Below, piece after piece: positions 44,401 to 57,105 of a DNA stretch of 64,000 nt. The notes beneath the pieces were generated by a model. The model saw only the letters and a program-made list of their open reading frames with translations. It was not told the DNA's origin and did no database searches. Origin of the DNA: Heterobilharzia americana (taxonomy: Eukaryota; Platyhelminthes; Trematoda; Strigeidida; Schistosomatidae); assembly GCA_944470555.2 (NCBI GenBank), contig OX104127.1:30271661-30335660 (forward strand). The letters are read 5' to 3'. The position numbers and the translations under genes are program-made. Numbering within the stretch: position 1 is the stretch's first letter; the number at the start of each line of letters is the position of its first letter.

Positions 44401-45389
44401 GCGATACCGCAGTTTCCAAGATTTACTTCTTTATGGTACTGGCTTTTTAATTGTATTTGCAATGCTTGTAGAGTTGCACTCAGTTTTGATACCCATTCTT
44501 GTGGCGAAACTGCCGCACTATATAGCAGATCCAGTTAGTTCAAAACTTTGAAAATCCGATATTCTTTTAAGAAGCATGACTACTGTATAGAATAGCTATT
44601 TAAGAAATGTTCCGATCCTTGGGTTACTGAAAGTAAAAACCGCCTAACAAAAGAAATTTTCGGAACTAACTGTTATAGGGGATTTTTCAAGATTTGTAAC
44701 GATCTAAAAAATGAATAGCTGTTTACAATCCTTTGGTGTAACTAATCGGACGTTTATCGATGAATATTCCACTAAAAAGCAAGATTCAGCTGACACCTTT
44801 TTACTAAACGCTACCTAAAACTCAAAGGTTTTCAATCACACAACTGTGATACGTGCTTTGTCTTCTCACATCTACAAAGTTTTCTCAGTCACTTCATCCC
44901 TAGGCTAGGTGTCTTCGTCAACACTTACATCATAGAAAAGCACAAGCTTCTCTACCTTAGTGAATGTCTATCAGGAATATTTGCTGAGCTTGAAAGTTAT
45001 TGGTTCGTGCATAAGGACAAATGCTTTTTCCTCTTTATCAGAGACTGACCATGACTGAGACAACGTGGAAACACTATAACGCGAAAGATCAAAAATACAA
45101 AAACTCCTGGAAGGATGGCACTCCAATCAAACGGCAATTTCCAAGCATGTGGACATTGACCCAATATACAGGCTACTAAGAAATGATCAACCAAGTGGAT
45201 ATCAACCGAGAAAATCAATAAGCATACATTAAATTAACATCATAGGACAAATGGTCACATTTGTTTTACAGGTCAACGTATGATATAAGAGAGAAGAAAA
45301 ATGTTTTCCCCTTGTCACAAGTCAGTGATGACTATAGTGACTCATTTTGATCCAAACCCAGTTTTTTGTACGTTTTGACTATGAGCTAA
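41476..45389. other. No gene assigned; one very decayed SINE
   Basis: Minus-strand 43570-43450 weakly resembles family B (GGGCACTGCTAAAGTTTCC, GAACGAACATCTAGTTTCC). A 105-codon minus frame at 41952-41635 and a 96-codon minus frame at 44275-43985 show no domain that I recognise. The block 43700-45250 is slightly richer in open frames and might be an unrecognised old element. The rest is AT-rich spacer. Confidence 0.35.
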
Positions 45390-45490
45390 TTGATTCTAGG
45401 TGCTCCCAAGTTTCCAACGTCCCTCCAAATGATGTTAGTTTATGATGAATTTCAACCTAAAACTAATTAATAAACCTCCACAAACCTCTA
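45390..45490 (+). repeat. Family B variant SINE tail fragment
   Basis: GGTGCTCCCAAGTTTCCAAC, CCAAATGATGTTAGT and AATAAACCTCCACAAACCTC match the tails at 1800-1890 and 10010-10070. No ribozyme remains. Confidence 0.45.
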
Positions 45491-46699
45491 GATAGTATTC
45501 AAGGATTATTTCACTAACTTTTGATTTTTCAAAAGAACTTAATTATTAACCATTTAATAATGATAAATACTGTCTAAAAATGATTATTGTTATCAAAGAG
45601 AACATTTTGTAAATAATACGAACTGGAACTCCTATGAGAAGGGGAATAGGAATGGTTTACGTCGGTCAATTTAATCAGTTGTCTAAATAGGGTTCAAATT
45701 TTGTATTGTTTAATGAAAGACTCAAAAAGCAACTTAAAAATCTATACCAAAGTTTATTATTTTATTCACTGATACTTTTAATTTGCTGTTGTTAATCTAA
45801 ATCAAATCGATAGATGTCTGTTGGTAATTGAACTCCTATTTGGATCCATCGATTTTCATCAGTAGCTAGCAGTGAAATCCGAATAAAACCAAGTACATGT
45901 CCTGAATTTCATTGTCATCCACCATCAAGCCAACTTTGTCGTTCTAGTTTAGGGGTTTATGTTTGTTCCCAAAGAAACGTTTCTACACACATCAGTCACG
46001 GATCGAGTTGACCCATTTTATAGTAGAAGAGAAAGATTTGTTTAAAAGACAGGAGAATGATACTGGTATGGTATGTATGGTGTTAATTGATGAATGAATT
46101 AAAAAGGGAATTTCAATGAATGTGAATAAATAGGGAAAAGTGGTTTTCATGGTGATTGTTTCACTGTATATACTACCCATGATAGCAGTACCTGCTGGAA
46201 TTGAGTATAATTTAAACAAAAGCAAAGAACTGAAGGCTTCTGGTTCAAATCAGTATAACTAATGAGATATTTTCCTTAATTTTGAACATAAGCCTTGCAA
46301 ATGTCGCTGAGGTTGTTCACTGTATTCTTCTCAAGATATTTTATTATAAGTAAAATAAATTGTCATTGTGTTAACAGAAACAAAAGTCCAACTATGGTCA
46401 CAAGATACTAGAGAGGTCAATGAAATGAAAGAAACTCCCGAAAGAGAAGCCTAAGTGAGATAAGCTACATTAAGAAAATAAAGATAACTTCAAATACAGT
46501 TCATCACATTTTATCAATGATCCAGTGTTATCTTAGCCAAATAAGTTAGATTTAGTCAACATACTGTCACTCTTACTATTTGTTCATATACTTGTAATCC
46601 TCCTTTGTTACACTAGATCAAATTCAGAGATTTCTGTTAGCGTGTGGACTACTATACAGACGTTTCAATATTGTCTGAATATATATTATTATAATTTGC
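45491..46699. other. No recognisable gene
   Basis: AT-rich spacer. Confidence 0.45.
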
Positions 46700-46752
46700 T
46701 TGGTTTCATTTTGCGAAACGTGCATCCCGAATTCCTCTGCTACACACAACCA
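46700..46752 (+). repeat. SM-alpha-like fragment (3' half of ribozyme)
   Basis: GCGAAACGTGCATCCCGAAT then TCCTCTGCTACACACAACCA match the GAAAC, cleavage site and tail of the SM-alpha unit. The 5' core is absent. Confidence 0.4.
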
Positions 46753-47079
46753 AGTAAATAGTAACAATAAATTCAGTTTTTCTTCATTTCTCATACCATT
46801 ATGAAATCACATGTGTATGTTCTTACCTCGTCATAGTTACCGATATGATTGATTGCTGTTACCATACACTTACTGTTTTAAACTCAGTATACTTTCAGTA
46901 TAATTTTGTTTTCACATCTTCCTTCCTCTTTGTTGCATAATCACATTTTTGTTTGGCTTCCTATTTCTAACTGTCAGTAAGGATGATTTTGTTGAGTATC
47001 ATCCCAAATTTTGAGGTTGGCGGCGATTTATTTATTCATCTAAAGTTGGTATTCGAAATGAACTGAAATCCATTGCAGA

Positions 47080-47220
47080 AACTGGAAGCCTGATGGCACT
47101 GGATAGATGCTTTGTCCTACTACTGGACTCCTCAGAAGTGGGCACTCATGACCCTGACAGCGATGGAAACCAGGACCTTCAGGCTCCGCAAATAATACGC
47201 TACCATTGAGCCAGTGTCAG
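47080..47220 (-). repeat. Family B SINE with tRNA-like head and hammerhead relic
   Basis: Minus strand: GGCTCAATGGTAGCG (A box), GGTCCTGGTTTCCATCG (weak B box), GAGTGCCCACTT, CTGAGGA (consensus-compatible), GTCC-AGTAGTA-GGAC with perfect stem II, then AAAGC where GAAAC is required, CATCTATCCAGTGCC. The lost 3' core should prevent cleavage. Confidence 0.6.
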
Positions 47221-47809
47221 AACACCACTGTTCATATTTCCTACTTCTACCAGTTTACGATATAAAGCGACCTCCGTCCAATGCCGTAGCTAAGTAACTG
47301 TCCCCATGCTCGACATGATTTGCCCCACCAGTAATGACCTATTAAAACTTCGGGAATCACCTCTGAAATAGGTATATACCTTAGTTATAGTGAAAGGATT
47401 TGGAAGTAGTATTTTGAAAGGTGTTCGTTGATACCTAAAGACTCTAAGTCGCTTCCAAATGTCACTATTACAGTAAAAGTCTGAAAACAATCAGAGCCTA
47501 TCTTCAAAATATTTATTGTCAGTCTACTACCTGCATGGTTTTACAAAGAAGAAAATATTACACAGAATTGATCTTGAACATCTGTAGGCTCCATTCGACC
47601 TCACTATTATATATAGAATTCGTACAAACGACCTCAAAAGTCTACTCCAGAAAACACTTTTTAACAAAATAAGCTACAGCAAGGTATATTTCAAGGGCAT
47701 TTGCATACTCTCTCGGTGTAAACTGAGTACTACCTGTATAGGCATTTAGCGTCGTAAATATTTGACTTTATTCTTAACGAAAACCACGCCTAAGTAACTA
47801 GCTCACTAG
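47221..47809. other. No recognisable gene
   Basis: AT-rich spacer; the 66-codon minus frame at 47290-47490 is unassigned. Confidence 0.4.
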
Positions 47810-49100
47810 CTACTAGCGGATCCGAAGCCCGAATAAACAGGGAAAGTTGGGCATACGACTAGCAACCCTACCCCACAAAACCAATCCAATCAATAAAAAA
47901 AGAAACTTCAAACCACAAAGAAAATAGGAAATATAAAATTAGACTTATTCCTTGCTGGAATCGGAGAGGCGAAATGACACCGGTTAGTGAAAGCTTTCGA
48001 GAAACCGATTAGCTTATGCATCTTCTCTCCCTCGATGAAAGCAAAAGTAAACATAGAGACATGGAATGTCTACACCATGTTTAAAGCTGACTGGTTGGCA
48101 AGACTACCCAGATTGAAAAAGAGATGAGAAGATGTGGCATAGAATCGCTAGGCTAGGAATCTGCGAAAGAAAATGCAGTGGAAGTCGACCCTCCAAACTG
48201 TCAACTGCAGATTCAATAATCTACTCCAATATTGTCACCCACACGAAAGCAACGAGCACACTGAGTTATTGTAAGGCTATCATCATGTCCGCTTGAAGAG
48301 CATCGAAGGCTCTCTCTCATGCAGTGGGAACCAACCTCCACCTCCACGATCAGGATCATGACGGCCAGATAGATTCAACTCAAAAGGAAAGAAAGCTACA
48401 GTCGTACAATGCCAAGCAGATCAAGAGAAGGAGAAGGAATTCTATAGACAACTGCAATCAGTAATAAACAATACTCAAGTTGGTGACATCAAAATTCTAA
48501 TGAGCGACATGAATGCCAAACTGGGAGCAGACAACACAGATAGTCAACGAATCATGTGTCGGGAAGCACCCGGTGAAATGATGAGTGAGAATGGAGAACT
48601 GTTTGCTGACTTCTGAACATTCAACGATTTGGTAATTTGAGGCAGTGTGTATAAACACAAAGATATTCACAAGACACTACACCACAATTAAGTGCAAGAA
48701 ACCCACCTTCAAAATCAAGTTGGAAGGCTTCAATGAAGCTGGTGATGATAGACCAGAGTTGAAGTTGAACACCCAGAACAGAAAGTGAACTGAACTGAAG
48801 GATGAAACTACAAGGGATATCTTCACATCAGTCAGCCATGAGGTCAAAATGGGAGACATTGAGCAACATTCCTGAAGGGTCGGGGGTGGAAGAAGACACT
48901 GGAGCTGTGTGTAAGGGAGGTGGGAGGCAACCTGCGTAACCGTGTTAGGAAGGAAGAAGAAAGGAGACAAGACAAGTTAGGATAAGGAATGTATCTCGAC
49001 GGAGACATGGAAGCTGATAGAGGAGGGAGAGGAAGATGGTGATGGTGAAGCAGAAGATGAACTAGTGCAGTGGCGTGCAGAGTTCTGAACTCAGTATCCA
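47810..49100 (+). mobile_element. SR2-like element, 5' leader and endonuclease region
   Basis: The leader includes CGACTAGCAACCCTACCCCA (47868 on), resembling RTE 5' UTRs. The endonuclease begins near 48038 with MKAKVNIETWNVYTMF, where WNVxTM is the usual N-terminal motif. It continues at 48480-48660 with VGDIKILMSDMNAKLGADNT, then MMSEN-GELFAD and an in-frame stop. The same region is found at 23.5-23.85 kb on the other strand. The copy ends abruptly near 49100 before the RT, next to a SINE-like head and another RTE element. Dead copy. Confidence 0.75.
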
Positions 49101-49119
49101 CGCCGAGGCGTTATCAACT

Positions 49120-49290
49120 AGGTCACTAGGGTGGGATGGTGGATAACGCTTTAGCGTTAGCAGCAATTGGTGCTGGGCTTGAGTCCCACTGGTCCCAGTC
49201 ACTGGCAGCAAGAAGCCAGGTGTCAGTGAGACCGTCTGTAAGATGATGCATTGATAAATGCTCTTTAAAGACGACTGGAACACTGAAACG
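49120..49290 (+). repeat. tRNA-like SINE head
   Basis: GGGATGGTGGATAACGCTTTAG (A-box-like) and GGGCTTGAGTCCCACTGG (B-box-like, about 49177) resemble the head of SM-alpha-type units at 7.03 and 53.09 kb. No hammerhead core follows. It sits between two RTE relics. Confidence 0.45.
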
Positions 49291-49319
49291 AGCACTTCGG
49301 AAAGCAGTTTAGCTGGTTC

Positions 49320-51116
49320 ACGCCTCCAGCACTTTCCGCTCTGGTGTATCGTGCTCCATGGTCAGTTAACACCGACCCACCTAACCAAGCGGAGGTTCAT
49401 AAAGAACTCCAAGTTTTGAAGTACCACAAGGTACTTGGATCAGACAACTTACCCTCCGCTATTTCTAAAGAGCTGACTAGATTTTCTGAGAACGAACGGA
49501 AAACTGAGAGTGTTCCATTACTCTGAAATAAAACAGTTGTTGTGCCCATCTTTAGATTGGATCTACGTAATGTATGTGAGATTCATCGGGGTGTTAGTCT
49601 GCTACCAGTCGCGTCGAAAATATTGGATGCTATCATACTTTGCAGATTTTGCAAAGCGTGAGGAAATGATTTGCAAGGAGCAGGGTGAGTTTTGTCCAGT
49701 TCGCGGATGCATTTATCATGTGTTTACTGTCTGCTAGATACTTGAACATCGCCACACGTTTTGCAGGCCAACAATCGTTGTGTTTCCGGACATTAGGGCT
49801 ACCTTCGATTCAGTGGATAAAGCTGTATTCTGGAACTTTCTGTTGGAGGAAGATGTGTATGAGAAACTTCTTAACATCACGAAATCCCTAATTAATAACA
49901 CAGATACAGTGAGACCATGCTACCGACCGTCTTCATTGTTCCAAACCGTCAGTTGGGTCAGGTAAAGTTACCCGATTTCTCTATTTCTTCTACAATTGGC
50001 GTTGATGATATTCTTGGGACAGCTTTGAAGGAAGTGCGTCATAGTGATGTAGGTCCACTACTCGGAGAACGACTATTAGACCTTGAATATGAAGACGATA
50101 TTGTCTTATTGTGAGATAACACGCAGGCTTCTCAAGTCGCGCTTAATCACTTGATGACTGGTGTCTGTAAGAAAGGTATGTGCTTTGGACCACTGAAGTG
50201 CAAAGTACTCTTGCAAGATTAGCAGGGGCCGGCGCCTGCATACAGTCTACTTGGTGAGCCGTTGGAAGTAGTCGAAAAGTCAGTATATCCAGGTAGTTGT
50301 GTGAGTGCTGGCGGAGGTGTAAGTGGTGACACTTCCAACTGCATATCGAGATCCAGAGTGGAATACGCCAATCTTAACCACCACTTGGCGCTGTAACAAC
50401 GTTAGTCTGACCATAAAAGGTCGGGTTTAAAACACTTCGGTGCAAGCAGTTCTGTTCTACGCCTGTAAAATCTGGCCTCTCAAAGCCGAGGAAATGCGGC
50501 GACTCTGTGTTGGATCATCATCGTCTCCGTAGGACTGCTCGTATCCGGTGCCAACACTATGTAAGTAATCCTGAGGTACAACAGTGTGTGTCTGGGCATC
50601 ATGGAGGTCGTCGTTCAATGGGTGAAGTCATCTGGAAACACTGGCTTCCGTGGCTTGGACATGTGTTACATATGTCGTCCCAACGGCTTCCATGCCGCTC
50701 ATTGTTTACTAACCCTGGGACTGGATGGAAGAAGCAGAGGAGTGGCCAGTGTATAACGTAGCACCGTGGGATGGAGGACAGTTGTATCGGGTTAGTATTT
50801 GTTAGTGCATTACGACTGTTTGGGTGGGGTATGAGAGGCCATGCAACACAGTGGCTTGGGACATTATCAGATGTGGCTCAGAATAGAAAACACTGGCGGT
50901 TACACTGTAGCTTCCTCCTATCTTCTGTGGCTGAAAAGTGATGAATGTTTCGTTTCTAATGTACCTTACTCAACTGCCCTTCTAATTATTCTATTCTTAT
51001 TGCGTTTTATTTTTATCCACTTCCCTACGCTTTATGTCTTCATACTTTATATATTATTTTATGTGGTGCATTTCTTGGTGCCCTACGTTAGTGTTCTAAT
51101 AATAATAATAATTGCG
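49320..51116 (+). mobile_element. RTE-clade retrotransposon relic, Perere-3/SR3-like, RT to 3' end
   Basis: Pieces in order: APWSVNTDPPNQAEVHKELQ (49362 on), the RT entry; FPDIRATFDSVDKAVFWNFL (49783 on), matching FLDIRAAFDSVDRxALW; and GERLLDLEYEDDIVLL (50060-50114), the catalytic box with YADD changed to YEDD but both aspartates kept. Next are LDHHRLRRTARIRCQHYVSN and WLPWLGHVLHMSSQRLPCRS (50507-50700), the C-terminal domain. DVAQNRKHWR precedes the 3' UTR, which ends in an AAT tract near 51113. Several frameshifts and stops separate the blocks. It is clearly distinct from the SR2-like copies. Family name is from memory. Confidence 0.75.
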
Positions 51117-52861
51117 TGAAAAACAAGTTCACGCATGGGACTTCATCAGTGCACGTTTGCAAGTGCATTTGCTCCTACGGAGCTAGGTAGGTCACCCGTA
51201 CTATTCGCTCGCTTAAAACCGGAACTCATGAACAGTGCTGAAGCATGAGCACAAAGCTATCTACAGCTTAATCAATAAATGCCTCGTAGACTATTGATAT
51301 ATAGCCCATCTGGAAATTCTATTTAAATATTTTTCTGGTGTTTAGTGAGGCCGTTAAAAAGGGGACGAGTATTAGGTGCTTATTTGCAGCTGAGGCTTTG
51401 GTGATTCACAGCCTTAAACCTCATTTGTGAACTCAAAACAAACATGCAAGAGCACTCTGTCTACCATGGCCTAAAACATGCACTGTTTAAGTTTTACTTA
51501 CTTATTTGTTTAGTTTTATTAGATGCCAAGTTTTAATGTTTAGTGCAATTTATAAAAACAGTTTAGATGTTTCCACGTGTTACTTAATAAAATTTTCATT
51601 CGCTCTATAAACCTATCACTTAGGTTTGACCTCTGACTCGAACTTGTCTGGAAGATTCTATCATTTTACATATATGTTTGATAATGTAAAGCTGTAAAAA
51701 TGAGCTATCAGAATTTTAATTCTCTTCTCCGTAACCTCCTGTTTTTCAATGACCATAGTGATAACGCTGAGGAGAAAATGGCTTTTTTCAGCACTAAGTT
51801 CCTGTCCCATTCTATGATCTCACTGAATTCAACCATATTCAAAATGTAACTGTTTACTGTTAAGCTTTCCCACCTGACAGGATATAGGTAAACACTGTTA
51901 AATTGGAAAATATAAGTAGACCTCCTTCATGAAACAAGCATTGGAAGAAAGGCGTTACTACATTGTTTAATCTTATTTTAGTAGGGCATTAAAATAAGAG
52001 TAAATCTTGGGCACTATGTTAGGTCGTAATTCCATTTTAGTCTGTCTACTAGAAATATCTTACGATGAAACAGTATCATTTACTGGACAGCGTTTTGGAT
52101 ACAATTTATTGTCCATATTCTTGTCACTACTTCATATGAATATGGACAAAAATCTATGTCTGAAACTTCGTTTTACCGTACTCTAACACACGGTATGCAA
52201 GCGACATAACTTAAAGACCATTTCCTCATTATTCCTCCTAATACCTACACAACTATCGAGATCCATGAAAAGGGTATAATGTTAATTAGTCTGACCATAG
52301 TTACCTTTTAAAACTTTATAAAGTATTTTTTACATTCATTTCTTTCTTGTTACTGAGAAAAAGTAAGGCCGGAAGAAATGTTACTTCAGGTAATAAGTTT
52401 AAAAAAGCTTTGTCTTTGTGATAGCGTAATTAAAGCGCTTCAATTGAAAAGCTGAACTTTTTCTCTTTGTAATATATCCATTTACATTCAGTGTTATTTA
52501 TTCTGTTGTGTAACATCTTTAAAATTATCAATCAGATAGTTATAACTGGTCGCAGTAAGCATAAACTTCAAATAAGCTTCATAAGAAATCTGCCTTTCAG
52601 CTTAAGAGACAAGCAAACTTGAAAACTAAAAAGACCAGTGGCGATTAAAAGACTTTCAGAACCTGGATATTACCTCTAGAATGAGTGGATGTTGGGTAAT
52701 GGCAATAAATAAGTAATTTTTAATCGATTACTTCTATCTAGTTTCCACTGTGTTTTAAGGCAGTGTTGGATTGTATTATAAAAATCATATTCACAGACTC
52801 CTAAATAAAAAATGACACGATCTAATCTGGAAAAATATTAGCCTGATGTTGTTGCTTTCAT
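51117..52861. other. No recognisable gene
   Basis: AT-rich spacer. Short dyads at 51116-51130 and 51152-51170 are the only structure noted. Confidence 0.45.
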
Positions 52862-53260
52862 CATCCCGTCATTGGTTGGACCGGATTGATCAGTCTGGAT
52901 TAAAATATGAGTTGCTACGCAGATGCCTCGATATTGCCTATGTTTAAATTATATATTAATGATGAGGCATCTGTGCAGGATCCCGCGTGCCAATAGAGGG
53001 CGGTCAGTTCGATCCACTCAACGATGAGGTAATACAAGCAACATCATCAAAAATATACCCGTCGCAAAAGAAGGGAATATCGTGACTCGGTTGTCTAGTG
53101 GATAATGCTTTGGCGTTTGAAGCGATCGTTTTTGAGTTCGACTCCTAGTGGGCACAACATCACTTACTGGGAGGCAGTTACATCTGTCTGACGATTGCAA
53201 AATAGGACAAAACGCACATCTTGAATTCCACTGTTAACCACTATCCATCATTATTAAATA
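52862..53260. repeat. SM-alpha-like units in inverted arrangement
   Basis: A minus-orientation unit tail (52862-52935, with CAGATGCCTCGATATTGCC) is followed by a plus-orientation tail (52965-53050, GAGGCATCTGTGCAGG, TCAGTTCGATCC). Then comes a plus unit: tRNA-like head TTGTCTAGTGGATAATGC with B box GAGTTCGACTCC (53132-53143) and a hammerhead relic at 53178-53230. In that relic CTGACGA (53188-53194) fits the consensus, but GGACAAAAC has lost the G of GAAAC and stem II is mismatched. Confidence 0.75.
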
Positions 53261-53449
53261 TTTACTTGGGCTGGAAAAAGGTACTTACTACCTGTATTAA
53301 TTTTTAAAAATAAAAATAAAAATTTTTCTAGGTCACTTTGACTGCATCATTGTTTCAAGAAGTATTTTCCAGCCAATCTGCTAGATTGAATGAGAGAATA
53401 ACTTCACAGTTATGAGTACAAATGGAGAAGTAAACATTTCTATTTTCTG

Positions 53450-53620
53450 TTTTGACTATCTGGGATAGCCATGGTTTGGTAGGCTTGTATTGACACAATA
53501 TGATAACTGGCGGTGAGATAATTCGAACCAGTGACTACCGAGTAACCAGCTTGGTGCTCTACCAACTGAGTTACTTGACCCGACTGCTGACCAGAGTTTT
53601 ATTTCACTTAAGTCATCAAA
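53450..53620 (-). repeat. tRNA-derived SINE, family D, with well-preserved head
   Basis: Minus strand: GTAACTCAGTTGGTAGAGC (53570s, textbook A box) and CACTGGTTCGAATTATC (B box), then the tail to GACTATCTGGGATAGCC reversed at 53456. The acceptor arms do not pair, so it is not an intact tRNA gene. Confidence 0.7.
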
Positions 53621-54444
53621 TTTTTTTCCAAAATTATCACTTTTGCATGTTTAATTAGTTGCGGAATGTCAGCAACTATAAACTTTAGGTCAATATCCTT
53701 GAAATACCTTTGAATCAACAATTTTCAAGTAAGACTTGGTATTCCTGTTACATACTGAATTGGAGATATTATTCTTTTACTGTGTATATAGAGCGTTGCA
53801 TATTTTAACATATATAAGCATTTAATAAACCAGTTATTCACTCTATCACACTATTTCATTCCATGGTTTTAAAAGAACACCAAGTAAATTGTTCTCAAAA
53901 CCTGGATACACGCGATCATTTACATATGCATAAAAACAAAAGAAAGCAACTAAATAAATTTCTACTAACTTCAAAATATTGCATCAGCATCTAATCGCAG
54001 AGTCTAAAACCTAGTGTTTATTTGCAATCGGTGAAAAAGTTTTATGATTCTCTCTATTTCCGTAGGTGAGTACGGGTGCTACTAATCTCAGTTAACTGAA
54101 CCAGCCAAACTCATGTATGATGTCATTCTTTGAAAGAGCTCTCCAGTTATTTTCCACTGATACCACTGCATGATGAAGTTGCTTATCTTGTACTGCAGCT
54201 TTATCCTCTTTGTGGCCGAATCGTATTATTTATAAATAAAATAAAATTCTTGCATCAATTGACAATCTTACTTGACGCTTACATACTAGGGAATTATCAG
54301 CTCTGAAAGACTTCAGTACATAGATGGTAATGAGTCTAGATTTAAAATGTATTCAGATTTCGCTAAGCCATATGAGCAGTTTATTTCCTTATCTTATTGT
54401 TGGAGTACAGTCTTGTAAGTGAATATCTCACCTTGTCAGAAGGT
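53621..54444. other. No recognisable gene
   Basis: AT-rich spacer. Confidence 0.45.
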
Positions 54445-54560
54445 GGAATTTAGAAAGCAAGTTATGTCCTTTCTCAGATTTGGCCGCTGGATGTACCTGA
54501 GTACCAGTCAGCGGTTTCAAACCCGGGACCCATCACTTAAGAGGACAGGGAGTTGCTACT
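54445..54560 (-). repeat. SINE fragment with B-box-like sequence and ribozyme trace
   Basis: Minus strand: GGGTCCCGGGTTTGAAACC (B-box-like), then CTCAGGTACATCCAGCGG, CAAATCTGAGAAAGGACATA. Similar in order to SM-alpha units but too decayed to place firmly. Confidence 0.35.
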
Positions 54561-54689
54561 AAGTTACTGAATTGTCAACTATAATAAGATATCTTAGTGA
54601 TAGCCCACATCTCAACAGAGACCAGTTGATTCTGTTATGAATCAGATAACATTGGGAAACGAAAAACTATCATTGTGAAAATACGCCAG

Positions 54690-54895
54690 CTTCAGAAAAA
54701 CCAACTATTGTAAGGCAGTAGCTTATTAAACAAAGCTCAGGCATTTTAGACGATGGGTGCAAGCTTTGAATCTCAGTGGGAATATCATCAATTACTGGAT
54801 TTCAGGTTCATTCAGTTAATGACTTTCAACCAGCAAAAATCACATATTCCAGATCCTGCTACTAGTTACCATCAAGCAAGTTATCATATGAATAG
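54690..54895 (+). repeat. SM-alpha-like unit, very degenerate
   Basis: GACGATGGGTGCAAGCTTTG, AATCTCAGTGGGAATATCAT and TTAATGAC..AAAAATC follow the SM-alpha order of head, body and ribozyme, then CATATTCCAGATCCTGCTAC matches the tail. The 65-codon frame at 54753-54950 reads through it and is not a gene. Confidence 0.5.
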
Positions 54896-55104
54896 ATTGA
54901 TGAAAAATTGCATTTCTTTTCGTACACATGTATATGACGTTGTTGACTGAATTACGCTCTTCTCTTTTAGTACACCCCTCACCTAAACTTATAAATAACA
55001 AGAATTTCAAGCTCTTTGTACCCTCGACTATTTAAAGTAAATGATTTATCATAGTAATGATAATTATACGTGATTTACTAGCAGTTAAAAAGCGTTCACG
55101 CACG

Positions 55105-55106
<2 letters not shown>

Positions 55107-55140
<34 letters not shown>

Positions 55141-55173
55141 ATACCATAAGGCGTTCGATTAATAGTTTTACAG

Positions 55174-55209
<36 letters not shown>
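55107..55209. repeat. Two TA microsatellites about 40 bp apart
   Basis: TA tracts at 55107-55137 and 55176-55209 flank a short unique segment. Confidence 0.95.
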
Positions 55210-55210
<1 letters not shown>

Positions 55211-57105
55211 GCGTTTTTTGCTGAGGCAGAAACATATTAATGTGCATCCTTTATGTACATAGCGGCTTTTTGTTTAGACTTGGGTGGAAGAAATATGTTT
55301 ATATTTAAATTTGGCTCCATCAGACAACCTTGAGGGAATTGAATACATTTCACATCTAAATTTCTATTTTTACTTCTTATTGGTTACGAATAAATACGAT
55401 TTTAAAAAGTATGAACTTATTATTTTATCATTTATTATTTATTGAATACTTCTATATCTATCATATTTACCAAATAGTGAAACATTTCTTAGCTTAATTT
55501 GATCATTTTCTATCTTCTTCTATGACTCCATGTGTCAGCGATTTATGAGAATGTTATCCAGTGTATTTGCTGTTGAATCCCAATTAATACTATGTCCGGC
55601 CGAACTCTTTTGACCAATTTCTATTAGTGCATTCTTCCTAAGTAACAAACATACCAATATGGAAGAGCTAGATTTCCATTTCAATGATGATAGTTTAAGA
55701 ATTACCTTCATACAAGTTTAAAACTCAGAATAACATTGTATTCCTGAGCATCTTGATCAGAAGAAAGAAAGATGAAGAAGCAGGAAGATCAATCTAGTGA
55801 AAGTTTATGTAGACTGGTTAGTGGTTTATGCGTCATAATTTTCTCCCACTTTAACAACACAAAGATTCGCTTATATTTCTAGATATTAGAGCTATGAAGT
55901 CGTGTTTTGAGGACATGTTAGATTAAGAACGGCTTAATTTCGAAATGTTTTAGGAGAAAATTGACATAAATGCTAATTTCTTTGTCACAATAGGATAAAG
56001 TAAACCAGAAAAGTAGGGATAAAAGTAGTTTCTGGAGGGATTTTACAATGTTTTCAAGCGCTATGTAGTGTGTTTTGCAAAAAAGGCATGGACTAGTTTG
56101 GTGCAACGGTATTTATGGAGTACGCTATCAACTTTAAACTAAGACACAAACTTCATAAGTATCAAACATTGTGTTTCTTGTGTCTATTTGAGTCAATTCC
56201 GTCTTCCGGAGAGATTTCCTTATGAAATGTAATGGGAAATTCCTATAAATGTGTATGTTTTCCTACAAGGTTAATAGGAGGACCGATAAAAGCTTTTCGA
56301 TGACTCATGCAAGCACGTCAAACTGGAATAGGTCACGAAATGGACTGGCACAAAAATTCACGATTGATAATCAGACTTCTAACAGATGCTAACACGTTCG
56401 CCCTCCTCACTTACTTCAGATTACAGAAGTAGCAACATCTAGTGGCATGAACCCAGAACTATTCCTCAAGAGGTTTGTTATGTCTTTTCTTACTCCGCAC
56501 ATTACTGTTAGTGGGGGACAAACAAAGTCCAGTAATTATATTCATCAACATTATTTTTGTTAATTCCATGACATCAGCTTCCTGGTATAAGCTGAAACCA
56601 ACTTCCATGAAGTTTCAAATGAATTTGAAAACTTTAGTTACTTATCTTCTAATCTTGAAGTCTGTTTCAGTCTACCGCTGACAAATACTATATAAGGCAA
56701 ATTTTCTACTCTCATTGATCGGCTAGACGAACGGTTATTTTAGTCTTGTCATCTACACTTGTGTACACCGTTTCTAACCAATAATTAGTATAGTTAGACG
56801 TCAAGTGACACATAAAAGTACATGTTTATTCAATGTACCTGACTTTTCACATACTGTCAGGAAACTTAACTGATAGCAGTAATAAATATTTTAATGGTCT
56901 GCGTGCAGTTGGGGATTCATTGTTTAGATACAGTTAGTGGATAAAAACTACACCGGGAATTTAAAATCTGAGTTCATGAGCAAACATATCATTTAATATA
57001 TTACTTTGGCTCAACACATGCTAGTCAACAAGTGAATAAGTCTGAAACAATAAAACTGAAAGATTTGATCTCATTTTACTCTATTTTGTCGTCATGCTTA
57101 CTTAG
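55210..57105. other. No recognisable gene
   Basis: AT-rich spacer. Confidence 0.45.

Noticed and set aside
53500..53585. Possible tRNA gene on the minus strand
   Set aside because: A and B boxes are convincing but the acceptor ends do not pair and a SINE tail follows.
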